Source: CAG-877 sp045125935 (GTDB taxonomy: Bacteria > Bacillota_I > Bacilli_A > RF39 > UBA660). Taken from it: a stretch of DNA of 35,099 bases. Shown here piece after piece: positions 17,473 to 24,850 of the stretch. Positions within the stretch are counted from its first letter, which is position 1. The number at the start of each line of letters is the position of its first letter. The stretch is from contig JBGVNW010000005.1 in NCBI GenBank assembly GCA_045125935.1, positions 1 through 35,099 on the forward strand, in the 5' to 3' direction. Under the pieces are notes generated by a model. That model saw only the letters and a program-made list of their open reading frames with translations, had not been told where the DNA came from and made no database searches. The translations under genes and the position numbers were made by a program.

Positions 17473-18006
17473 TTATGCTTTTTCTATTTGACTTAACTCA
17501 ATTTCAACAGATGTTTCTTGCCCAAATAAGTCAACTAATAACATAACTTTTTGATTTGGTAAATCAACAGAATCAACTTTTCCATACATACCATTAAATG
17601 GTCCAGCAACAATTTTAACTTTAGCGCCTTCTGCAAGTTCTTTATCAACATCAATTCTACTAATTCCCATATTGCCAAGAATTTTATCAACCTCATATGG
17701 TTGTAATGGTGTTGGCTTAGCTCCCTTACCGCTTGATCCAATAAATCCAGTAACACCAGGGGTATTACGAACAATATACCAAGCCTCATCTGTCATAATC
17801 ATTTCAACAAGAATATATCCAGGAAACATCTTCTTAACTTTTTCCTTAGTAACACCATCTTTTACTTCTACAACTTTTTCTTCCGGAATTACAACTCTAA
17901 AAATATAGTCTTGCATATCCATAGATTCAGAACGCATCTCTAATTTTTCTTTAACCTTATTCTCATGACCAGAATAAGTATTTACAACATACCATTGTTT
18001 ATCCAT
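17473..18006 (-). CDS. nusG: Transcription termination/antitermination factor NusG
   Basis: A 177-residue NusG that binds the RNA polymerase clamp and modulates pausing and termination. The NGN domain starts WYVVNTYSGHENKVKEKL and contains FPGYILVEM and TPGVTGFIG; the KOW domain (about residues 122-177) has VKIVAGPFNGMYGKV. Length is typical. The start ATG lies 14 bases from the secE stop, so the pair forms an operon. Confidence 0.98.
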   Translation of the reverse strand: MDKQWYVVNTYSGHENKVKEKLEMRSESMDMQDYIFRVVIPEEKVVEVKDGVTKEKVKKMFPGYILVEMIMTDEAWYIVRNTPGVTGFIGSSGKGAKPTPLQPYEVDKILGNMGISRIDVDKELAEGAKVKIVAGPFNGMYGKVDSVDLPNQKVMLLVDLFGQETSVEIELSQIEKA

Positions 18007-18020
18007 AAAAATAACTCCTT

Positions 18021-18305
18021 CTAATTAAATAGTGTTTGAATTAAAGCAAAAATAACTTCAATTGCATAGAAAAATAAAGCAAAGAATACTATAAATACAA
18101 TTGTAGCAACAGAATACTTAAGCATATCCTTCTTATCTGGCCAATGAACTTTTCCAAATTCACTCTTTACGCCATTACAAAAAGTTCTAAACTTTGCCCA
18201 TAAACTTTTCTTTTCATTAGATGAGCTCTTTTTCACTTTTTTCTCGACCTTTTTTTCCTTTTTTGTAGATTTACTAATATTTTTTTTATCTACTTTCTCA
18301 GCCAT
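18021..18305 (-). CDS. secE: Protein translocase subunit SecE with basic N-terminal extension
   Basis: A 94-residue SecE, a single-span subunit of the SecYEG channel. The C-terminal half shows the conserved amphipathic segment EFGKVHWPDKKDML followed by a hydrophobic span (about residues 62-90). The first ~40 residues are a Lys/Ser-rich extension (KKEKKVEKKVKKS); B. subtilis SecE is about 59 residues. The frame opens upstream with TTG at 18332, but the ATG at 18305 behind GGGAG is the likely start. It precedes nusG as in nearly all bacteria; rpmG, which precedes secE in Bacillus, is missing. Confidence 0.9.
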   Translation of the reverse strand: MAEKVDKKNISKSTKKEKKVEKKVKKSSSNEKKSLWAKFRTFCNGVKSEFGKVHWPDKKDMLKYSVATIVFIVFFALFFYAIEVIFALIQTLFN

Positions 18306-18361
18306 ATTTACCAATCTCCCATTTTTTATCAAAATAAAAACACTTCCTAGTGCTCACAACT

Positions 18362-18390
18362 AAAATATCACAAACACCATGAAATGTCAA
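18362..18390 (-). promoter_or_regulatory. Promoter of secE-nusG
   Basis: Perfect TTGACA (18385-18390), a 17-base spacer and TATTTT (18362-18367). A short CACT/AGTG dyad followed by T-rich sequence lies between promoter and secE and may be a weak terminator. Confidence 0.65.
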
Positions 18391-18404
18391 ATACAATTTA
18401 TATA

Positions 18405-19133
18405 TTAACTTGAAAAAAGAACAAACACAGCAAAAATAAGTCCTAAAATTGCAACTAAAGTAGGAACCATTAAAAAACTAATAAATGCAGCATCACTAAT
18501 TCCACTTAATTGCTTATAAATAGAATCATTAACTTTAGTGTTCATAGAATCATATTCTAACAACGCACCTGCAGAATTACTTTTAACAAGTCTTTTATCA
18601 CCAGATAAACTACCAGTTGAATCTCCAACCTCTTTTTCTAAAGACTCCAAATCACGTTTTCTTTTTTCTTTCAAATAGTCACCTAAATAAACACTAGCAT
18701 CCCTTTCCACAACACCACGATAGTAAGGAACAATATCTTCTGGTAAGAAAGTCGTAAATTCATTAAAATTTTTCTTCAAAAAAGACGGTTTCAAAGTATT
18801 TAGACATCTAGCATAAATACCAATCTGTAAAAAAACTGACTTACCAATATCCTCTCTAACTACAGTTTTACGTGCAGCAAAATCATTAGGCATAGTCATC
18901 AACGAATTAAATCTAATCTGCCCTAGTGAATTATTCAATATTTCAATATCTCTAGGATTAAAAGAACGAATACAGTATCCCTTATTATGAATATATTTCA
19001 TTGCACTATCCATATTAGCAAACAACATACTTAAATTATCTTTATCATAATAGTCAATAAGCCAATCTCTCAACGTAATACGAGAAGCCTCTCTACTTTT
19101 TTTAGAACCTTCAAAATTAACCACTTTTCCCAT
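18405..19133 (-). CDS. Tail-anchored protein resembling the C-lobe of a degenerate protein kinase
   Basis: A 242-residue protein I do not recognise as a named family. Residues 34-66 (LSMLFANMDSAMKYIHNKGY, then IRSFNPRDIEIL) follow the shape of a kinase helix E plus catalytic loop (HRDxKPxNIL), but HRD reads IRS, and the DFG place has FNSL (75-78). Residues 95-111 (DIGKSVFLQIGIYARCL) match the helix F pattern with its Asp. No N-lobe is seen. A charged helix-rich part (about 150-210) leads to one C-terminal hydrophobic span (216-240). If real it is an inactive pseudokinase-like domain facing the cytoplasm. It lies between the sigma factor (52 bases upstream) and secE, where Bacillus has rpmG. 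ATG 19133 has GGTGAG before it. The gene is certain; the fold is inference. Confidence 0.65.
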   Translation of the reverse strand: MGKVVNFEGSKKSREASRITLRDWLIDYYDKDNLSMLFANMDSAMKYIHNKGYCIRSFNPRDIEILNNSLGQIRFNSLMTMPNDFAARKTVVREDIGKSVFLQIGIYARCLNTLKPSFLKKNFNEFTTFLPEDIVPYYRGVVERDASVYLGDYLKEKRKRDLESLEKEVGDSTGSLSGDKRLVKSNSAGALLEYDSMNTKVNDSIYKQLSGISDAAFISFLMVPTLVAILGLIFAVFVLFSS

Positions 19134-19185
19134 AAGCTTCTCACCCTATTATCATTCTAAACCAAAAAAAAGAAAAATACAAACA

Positions 19186-19770
19186 TTAACAATTAAATTT
19201 GCATTTTTCATGTAAAATTTTCCTTATTCTTGTCATTCTAACATCGACAGTTCCAATAGAAATATCAAGTAACTTACTAATTTCACGATAACTAAACCCA
19301 TTATATCTAAGTTCAAAAACACTACTATATTTAATATCAAACATATTTTTATAATACATAAAACTTTCTTTAGTTAAGTATTCATTAATAAAATCATCAA
19401 TAGAAGACTTATCATCTTTTATAAAAATATATTCCCCTTCATTAACACTATAATTTAAATAATAATTTTTTTTACTATCTGAACGCTTACAATAAGTAAT
19501 TAAATGTCTTTCAATACATACATATGCATATGTATAAAACAAAACATCATTACTATCATTAAAACCTATAATTGCTTTATTAAGAGCAATCATTCCTTCT
19601 TGTATTAAATCATCAAATTCAATTCCTAAGTTTTTAGCATATGACAAATACTTTGATGCTATTTTATTTACAATAGGTAAATATTTTTTAAATAACAAAT
19701 TTCTTGATTCCTCATCATTTTCTTTTATCATATACATTATTTCATAATCATTAAGTTGTTTATAATCCAT
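19186..19770 (-). CDS. sigH: Sigma-70-family RNA polymerase sigma factor, SigH-like
   Basis: A 194-residue sigma factor with region 2 (LFKKYLPIVNKIASKYL, DDLIQEGMIALNKAI, then the aromatic core-binding part) and region 4 with a helix-turn-helix (FSYREISKLLDISIGTVDVR). Regions 1 and 3 are short or missing, as in SigH/Spo0H. Its position after mrnC-rlmB and ahead of secE-nusG is that of B. subtilis sigH, which starts sporulation; yabP and yabQ in this window fit that. The frame is open to 19803, but the ATG at 19770 has AGAGG at good spacing and lies 7 bases after the rlmB stop. Confidence 0.8.
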   Translation of the reverse strand: MDYKQLNDYEIMYMIKENDEESRNLLFKKYLPIVNKIASKYLSYAKNLGIEFDDLIQEGMIALNKAIIGFNDSNDVLFYTYAYVCIERHLITYCKRSDSKKNYYLNYSVNEGEYIFIKDDKSSIDDFINEYLTKESFMYYKNMFDIKYSSVFELRYNGFSYREISKLLDISIGTVDVRMTRIRKILHEKCKFNC

Positions 19771-19777
19771 TATTCCT

Positions 19778-20476
19778 CTACTTTCTATTACGGACAACTT
19801 CATATATCATGATTCCTGAGGCAACACTAGCATTTAAACTATTTGTTTTCCCATACATTGGTATTTTAGCTATAAAATCACAAGACTCTTTAACTAAACG
19901 CGACATACCTGAACCCTCATTACCAATAACAAGCGCAATCTTACCAGAATAATCGATACTACGATAATCAACACTATTTTCCAAAGCTGTACCAACTACC
20001 CAAAAACCTTGTTCTTTCAATTCAGAAATTGCACTAACCAAATTAGTAACTGAAACAATATCCATATTTTCAAGAGTACCGACACTAGTTTTCATAACTG
20101 TTGCATTAACTTGAACTTGTCTATCTTTTGGAATAATAATAGCATCTACTCCAGCAGCTTCGCATGTACGTATTATAGCTCCAAAATTATGAGGATCTTC
20201 TAAATGATCCAAAATAACTATAAAAGAAAGTTCTCTCTTTAACAAATCATGCATATCTTTATACTTGTAGTCCGGAATATTTAGTATTATACCTTGATGC
20301 ACCCCATTAGCCAAACGATCAATTTCACGTTTTGGCTTATATTCAACACTAATATTACTATTTTTAATAAGAGAAATTAATTCTTTATCATCAAAACCGT
20401 CCTGTAAAATTATTTTTGATACTTTTTCTTTTTTTTGTAATAATTCTTTCGCAACATTTCTTCCATACACTAACAT
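19778..20476 (-). CDS. rlmB: 23S rRNA 2'-O-ribose methyltransferase, RlmB/YacO family
   Basis: A 232-residue SpoU-type (SPOUT) methyltransferase. The small N-terminal substrate-binding domain (YGRNVAKELL) is followed by the knotted SAM domain with motif 1 HNFGAIIRTCEAAG, motif 2 ALVIGNEGSGMS and motif 3 IPMYGKTNSLNASVA. Related enzymes methylate G2251 of 23S rRNA (RlmB); the exact target here is inferred. The GTG at 20485 overlaps the AGGTGAT site, so the ATG at 20476 is the start, one base after the mrnC stop. It forms an operon with mrnC and the sigma factor. Confidence 0.88.
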   Translation of the reverse strand: MLVYGRNVAKELLQKKEKVSKIILQDGFDDKELISLIKNSNISVEYKPKREIDRLANGVHQGIILNIPDYKYKDMHDLLKRELSFIVILDHLEDPHNFGAIIRTCEAAGVDAIIIPKDRQVQVNATVMKTSVGTLENMDIVSVTNLVSAISELKEQGFWVVGTALENSVDYRSIDYSGKIALVIGNEGSGMSRLVKESCDFIAKIPMYGKTNSLNASVASGIMIYEVVRNRK

Positions 20477-20477
20477 T

Positions 20478-20852
20478 TTAATCACCTAAAATAAATTTCA
20501 TTATTTCGTCTATTCTTTCTTTATTATTTTCTAATTCTAAATATCCAATTAAACTTTCTAATCCCGTTGCATACTTATACGTAATAATATCACAATTCTT
20601 AGGATGAGAAGTTGTTTTATAATTTCTAGCTCTTTTAACAATAGTAACCTCATCATTACTCAAAAAAGATTCATCTATCATTTTAGTCAAAAAAGCAGCT
20701 TGACTCTTTGCGCTAACATAATTAACAGCTTCCTTTTGCAAATCATTAACATTAGCAATTCCCTTACCAATTAAGTACTTTCTTATATAATTTTCATATA
20801 TAGTATCACCTAAATAAGCAAGAACTAATACATTTATTTCTTGTGTCTGCAT
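20478..20852 (-). CDS. mrnC: Mini-ribonuclease III
   Basis: A 124-residue Mini-III, an RNase III domain without a dsRNA-binding domain, which trims the ends of 23S rRNA precursors in Bacillus. The RNase III signature LAYLGDTIYENYIRKYLI includes Asp16 and Glu20, and a C-terminal acidic residue completes the helix bundle. The GTG at 20864 overlaps the AGGTGG site; the ATG at 20852 has correct spacing. It follows cysS as in Bacillus, but behind a terminator. Confidence 0.9.
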   Translation of the reverse strand: MQTQEINVLVLAYLGDTIYENYIRKYLIGKGIANVNDLQKEAVNYVSAKSQAAFLTKMIDESFLSNDEVTIVKRARNYKTTSHPKNCDIITYKYATGLESLIGYLELENNKERIDEIMKFILGD

Positions 20853-20919
20853 AAAAATCACCACCTATATTATAACATCATAACTAAAAAAATTTTTTTC
20901 AAGCCATAAAAACACACAT

Positions 20920-20949
20920 ATATTAACACAATAAACGTAAATTAAGCAA
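20920..20949 (-). promoter_or_regulatory. Likely promoter of mrnC-rlmB-sigma operon
   Basis: TTGCTT (20944-20949), an 18-base spacer and TAATAT (20920-20925) on the - strand, between the cysS terminator and mrnC. A TATAAT near 20870 is too close to the start codon to be the main -10. Confidence 0.5.
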
Positions 20950-20963
20950 GAACTAACACATAC

Positions 20964-20989
20964 AAAAAGGAATTAGTAAAACCAATTCC
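20964..20989 (-). terminator. Terminator of clpC-cysS
   Basis: An 8-base stem with one G-U pair (GGAATTGG/CTAATTCC, arms 20982-20989 and 20969-20976) and TTTTT on the - strand, touching the cysS stop codon. Confidence 0.8.
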
Positions 20990-22386
20990 TATATTAATTC
21001 ATATGTTGTTCCTTCTCGAGTATCAATAAGCTTAATACCCTTAGAAAGTAATTCATCCCTAATTGCATCAGCTTTAGTAAAATCCTTATTCTTTTTTGCT
21101 TCTTTTCTTTCTTCTATTTTTATCATTATCTCATTTTCTAAATCAGAAGAAATATTCTTTTCCTCTTTCTTCAATAAATCTAGCGATAAAACCTTATCAA
21201 ATTCTTCTATTAAACTAATTTTAGTAGCACCATTTACATCATTATCCTTTAATAAATCATATAAAACTGTAAGCATTAATGATGTATTTAAATCATTTTC
21301 AATTGCTTCTTTAAACTTAATCATATATTCATTTTTCTTAATTAAATCAACCTCACCAGCATTCTCAATTCCAAGAACACGAGATTTCAATTTTGCAAAT
21401 GCACTCTTAGCAATATCTAAAGACTCATAGCTAAATACTAAAGAATTACGATAATGACTATTTAAACAAAAATATCTATAATCAAGTGGACTATAACCTT
21501 TACTTTTAATTAGTGACACAGTTAAAAACTCACCCTTAGATTTACTCATCTTACCTGAATTATCATTTAAATGGGCACCATGACACCAATAATTACACCA
21601 CTTATGACCAAAATATGCCTCACTCTGGGCTATTTCATTAGTATGATGTGGAAATATATTATCAACACCACCACAATGAATATCTAAATATTCACCAAAA
21701 GTCTTAGCTGCAATACCTGAACATTCAATATGCCAACCAGGATATCCAACTCCCCATGGCGAATCCCATTTCATTGCCTGATTTTCAAATTTAGATAATG
21801 TAAACCATAATACAAAGTCAGCAGGATTTCTTTTAGATTTATCCTCTTCCACAGTATCTCTAACACCAATCATTAAATCATCAGGATTTTTACCAGACAA
21901 CTTATAATATTCATTTGCCTTACTAATATCAAAGTAAACATTTCCATTAGATATATAAGCATAACCATCATCAAGCATTTTCTCAATCATTTCAATATAC
22001 TTATCAATATTATCACTCGCCTTTTCAATAATAGAAGGCTTTCTAATATTTAAATCATCCATATCATTAAAAAATGCATTTGTATAAAAATCAGCTATTT
22101 CATAAACTGTCTTTCCTTCTCTAGCTGCACCTTTAGCCATTTTATCTTCACCAGTATCTCCATCACTAGTCAAATGACCAACATCGGTAATATTCATTAC
22201 GCGAGTAACATCATATCCCAAAAACTCCAAACCTTTTTCTAATATATCTTCAAAAATATATGTACGTAAGTTACCTATATGTGCATAATGATAAACTGTT
22301 GGTCCACAAGTATACATCTTTACCTTTCCCTCTTCATTAGGAACAAACTTTTCTACTTGTTTTGTTAACGTATTATATAATTTCAA
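20989..22386 (-). CDS. cysS: Cysteinyl-tRNA synthetase
   Basis: A 465-residue class I synthetase that charges tRNA-Cys. The zinc-site Cys in MYTCGPTVY, the HIGH-type motif HIGN (residues 36-39), the ECSGIAAKTFG and IHCGGVDNIFPHH zinc ligands and KMSKS (279-283) are all present. The C-terminal helical tRNA-binding region is complete. It lies 51 bases after clpC with no terminator between, so it is co-transcribed with it. In Bacillus gltX and cysE precede cysS; both are missing here. Confidence 0.97.
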   Translation of the reverse strand: MKLYNTLTKQVEKFVPNEEGKVKMYTCGPTVYHYAHIGNLRTYIFEDILEKGLEFLGYDVTRVMNITDVGHLTSDGDTGEDKMAKGAAREGKTVYEIADFYTNAFFNDMDDLNIRKPSIIEKASDNIDKYIEMIEKMLDDGYAYISNGNVYFDISKANEYYKLSGKNPDDLMIGVRDTVEEDKSKRNPADFVLWFTLSKFENQAMKWDSPWGVGYPGWHIECSGIAAKTFGEYLDIHCGGVDNIFPHHTNEIAQSEAYFGHKWCNYWCHGAHLNDNSGKMSKSKGEFLTVSLIKSKGYSPLDYRYFCLNSHYRNSLVFSYESLDIAKSAFAKLKSRVLGIENAGEVDLIKKNEYMIKFKEAIENDLNTSLMLTVLYDLLKDNDVNGATKISLIEEFDKVLSLDLLKKEEKNISSDLENEIMIKIEERKEAKKNKDFTKADAIRDELLSKGIKLIDTREGTTYELI

Positions 22387-22437
22387 ATCACATCACCTCT
22401 ATGTGCGTAGTATAGCACAATTATTAAAAAAATGAAA

Positions 22438-24654
22438 CTAATGATTACAAATAGTAATATCTTCAATATATTTATCTATAATTTTATCTAATTTTCGAAC
22501 TCCATAATTACTAAACTCTGATTCGTTCTTAATTTTTTCCACAATATCTGGGGAAATCTTTTTTATATTTTTTTCACTTAGTCTCTTTTTTATTATTTTA
22601 TTAATTGTTTGTTCATTAATTTCATCAAAACTAATAATTCCATCTAATCTATTTACAAATTCAACTCCTAAAAAATCCTTTAGTTTATTTTTATAATGAA
22701 GATGTGCATTATTTTCAAAACCAATATTTGACTGAGCAGTTCCAATATTTGAGGTCATAAAAATAACTGCATGAGAAAAATCAATAATATCACCACATGA
22801 TGAAGTCATTCTCCCATCATCAAAAACCTGTAAAAATAAACGTATTACATCTGGATGTGCCTTTTCAATTTCATCTAATAAAATTACACAATACGGATTA
22901 TGTTTAACCCTCTCCAATAAAAAATTATTATCATCATAACCAACATAACCAGGAGGAGAACCAATTATCTTACTAATAGTATGTCTTTCTTTATATTCAC
23001 TCATGTCAACTTTAATAAATGCTTCCTTTGGATATAGCAATCTTGCGTATTCTTTAACAAAAAATGTCTTACCAACACCACTTTTTCCGACAAGAAAAAG
23101 TGACTTAGGTACACTTTTATTAACATTACTAACTATATTTATAATTTCATTAATTGCTCTATCTTGTCCTAAAATAACTTTTGATAAGTGTTCATATATT
23201 TTTTTAGAATCTAAACTAATAATATCTCTAACTGGAATTTTAGTTTTATCGAAAATCACATCATAAATATTATCCTCACTAACCTCTTTAATGATTATAT
23301 CCTTATTTTTTTCATTTAAACTATTACATTTACTCTCAAGTTCTTCCTGTCTTAATTTTAATTCAGAAGCTAACTTATAATTATGTGATATAATAGCGCT
23401 ATTTTTATCATTCTTTATCTGATCAATTTCAGCAAAAAGTCTTTTAAATTGACTCTCATATACATTATCAATAACTGTAGCCTTACAACAAGCCTCATCC
23501 AAAATATCTATAGCCTTGTCTGGTAAGTGTCCCTGATTTATATATTTAACAGACAAATCAACAATTAAATCAATCATTTTATCACTAATTAAAACTCCAT
23601 GATAATTCTCATAAATTGGCTTAATTTTAACAAGAATATCTCTAACAGAATTTACATCAGGTTCCTCAATATAAATCTTTTGAAATCTTCTATCAAGAGC
23701 TCTTTCTTTTTCCAAATACTTACTGTATTCCTTTTTGGTAGTCGCACCAATAACCTTTATTTTTCCTCTAGCCAAATATGGTTTTAAAATATTAGCCGCA
23801 TCTATCGCACCTTCTGCTCCTCCCGCGCCAACTAAAGTATGTATTTCATCAATAAAAAGAATTGTATGATCATCATCTTCCAACTCCTCTATAATTTTAT
23901 TAATACGTTCCTCAAACTCTCCACGATACTTTGTTCCAGCAACTAAAGCTCCCATTGAAACACTCAAAATCCTATAATTTTCCAGTTTTTTCGGTACATT
24001 TCTAGTTACAATACGTCTAACCAATTCTTCAACTAAAGCTGTTTTTCCAACTCCTGCATCACCAATCAATAATGGATTATTTTTAGTCCGTCTAAGCAAA
24101 ACCTCGACCATTCTATTTATTTGTTCATCACGACCAATTACAGGATCAAATCCATCTTCTTTACACTTTTGATTCAAATCAACAGCAAACTCCTCAAGCA
24201 AAAGTTTTTTTCCATGAACATGTCTTGAACTTAAAAAGTTATTAGAAAAGCGCTCGTACAAAAAATCAATATCAACATTCATTCCAAGTAAAACTCTATT
24301 GGCAACACCATCACCTTCTTCTAACAATGAAATAAATAATTTATCAACTGTTACCATTCCATTTTCATCTTTACTATCATAAATTGCATTCTCTATAATT
24401 CTTTTTAATAATGGTGTATATAAAAACCAAGTATTTGTAGTCTTACCAACCCCAATAACTTTAATAATTTCATCTCTATAAACATCATATGTTATACCAT
24501 ATTCCCTCAGCAATTTAGTAACTTCTAAATTCGGACTATGAAGTATGGAAAGTAACAAATGTTCACTTCCCACATAAGGATGACATAAATCAGTCATTTC
24601 CTTCTTCGCCATCAACAAAACCTTCTGAGCATCCTCATCAAACTTAGAAAACAT
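22438..24654 (-). CDS. clpC: ClpC-type AAA+ protease ATPase
   Basis: A 738-residue Clp/Hsp100 unfoldase that feeds ClpP. The N-domain (about 1-140) is followed by AAA domain 1 with Walker A GDAGVGKT (198-205) and Walker B ILFIDEIH; a short coiled M-domain (about 400-450, QFKRLFAEIDQ, then LKLRQEELES) marks ClpC rather than ClpB; AAA domain 2 has Walker A GKSGVGKT (523-530) and ILLDEIEKAHPDV. The NIGF near residue 645 is the ClpP-contact loop. It is shorter than B. subtilis ClpC (about 810). The ATG at 24654 has AAGGAG. The usual ctsR-mcsA-mcsB genes are not upstream; a transporter is. Confidence 0.93.
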   Translation of the reverse strand: MFSKFDEDAQKVLLMAKKEMTDLCHPYVGSEHLLLSILHSPNLEVTKLLREYGITYDVYRDEIIKVIGVGKTTNTWFLYTPLLKRIIENAIYDSKDENGMVTVDKLFISLLEEGDGVANRVLLGMNVDIDFLYERFSNNFLSSRHVHGKKLLLEEFAVDLNQKCKEDGFDPVIGRDEQINRMVEVLLRRTKNNPLLIGDAGVGKTALVEELVRRIVTRNVPKKLENYRILSVSMGALVAGTKYRGEFEERINKIIEELEDDDHTILFIDEIHTLVGAGGAEGAIDAANILKPYLARGKIKVIGATTKKEYSKYLEKERALDRRFQKIYIEEPDVNSVRDILVKIKPIYENYHGVLISDKMIDLIVDLSVKYINQGHLPDKAIDILDEACCKATVIDNVYESQFKRLFAEIDQIKNDKNSAIISHNYKLASELKLRQEELESKCNSLNEKNKDIIIKEVSEDNIYDVIFDKTKIPVRDIISLDSKKIYEHLSKVILGQDRAINEIINIVSNVNKSVPKSLFLVGKSGVGKTFFVKEYARLLYPKEAFIKVDMSEYKERHTISKIIGSPPGYVGYDDNNFLLERVKHNPYCVILLDEIEKAHPDVIRLFLQVFDDGRMTSSCGDIIDFSHAVIFMTSNIGTAQSNIGFENNAHLHYKNKLKDFLGVEFVNRLDGIISFDEINEQTINKIIKKRLSEKNIKKISPDIVEKIKNESEFSNYGVRKLDKIIDKYIEDITICNH

Positions 24655-24674
24655 TTCATCATCTCCTTAACTTA

Positions 24675-24704
24675 ATTTTATTTCTTAAGTAAAAGCAAAA
24701 GCAA
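24675..24704 (-). promoter_or_regulatory. Likely promoter of clpC-cysS
   Basis: TTGCTT (24699-24704), an 18-base spacer and TAAAAT (24675-24680). The -35 box overlaps one arm of an inverted repeat at 24701-24738. I see no CtsR heptad pair or CIRCE element. Confidence 0.55.
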
Positions 24705-24738
24705 TAAATTGCGTCCTACAAAATAAGACAATTATTGC
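24701..24738. repeat. Inverted repeat overlapping the clpC -35 box
   Basis: Arms GCAATAAATTG (24701-24711) and CAATTATTGC (24729-24738) are inverted copies with a single-base bulge, 17 bases apart. One arm covers part of the -35 box of clpC. This is the geometry of an operator, or of an RNA hairpin if transcription starts further upstream. Confidence 0.5.
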
Positions 24739-24797
24739 AAAAAAAAGCCACTAATTAAGAATATGCCCAAAAATAAAATACATATCATAACTAGTGG
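24739..24797 (-). terminator. Second terminator between the transporter and clpC
   Basis: A long imperfect stem (CCACTA at the start, TAGTGG at the end, inner GATATG against CATATTC) is followed by CTTTTTTTT on the - strand. It stands directly behind another terminator at 24806-24835, giving two in tandem. Confidence 0.7.
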
Positions 24798-24805
24798 ATG
24801 TGTTC

Positions 24806-24835
24806 AAAAAAAATAGACTATATTTACATATAGTC
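24806..24835 (-). terminator. Terminator of the membrane transporter gene
   Basis: An 8-base perfect stem (GACTATAT/ATATAGTC) with a 4-base loop is followed by TATTTTTTTT, 16 bases past the stop. Confidence 0.9.
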
Positions 24836-24850
24836 CATTTTAATAATGTA

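Noticed and set aside
18306..18404. rpmG (L33) in its usual place before secE
   Set aside because: The gap is too short, and no frame with the L33 pattern of paired cysteines is present.
19771..19803. Upstream start for the sigma factor
   Set aside because: The ATG at 19770 has a better placed AGAGG site and avoids overlap with rlmB.
24655..24850. CtsR box, CIRCE element or T-box ahead of clpC
   Set aside because: No GGTCAAA-type direct repeat, no TTAGCACTC inverted repeat and no T-box AGGGTGG core; the stems there are tandem terminators and one inverted repeat.
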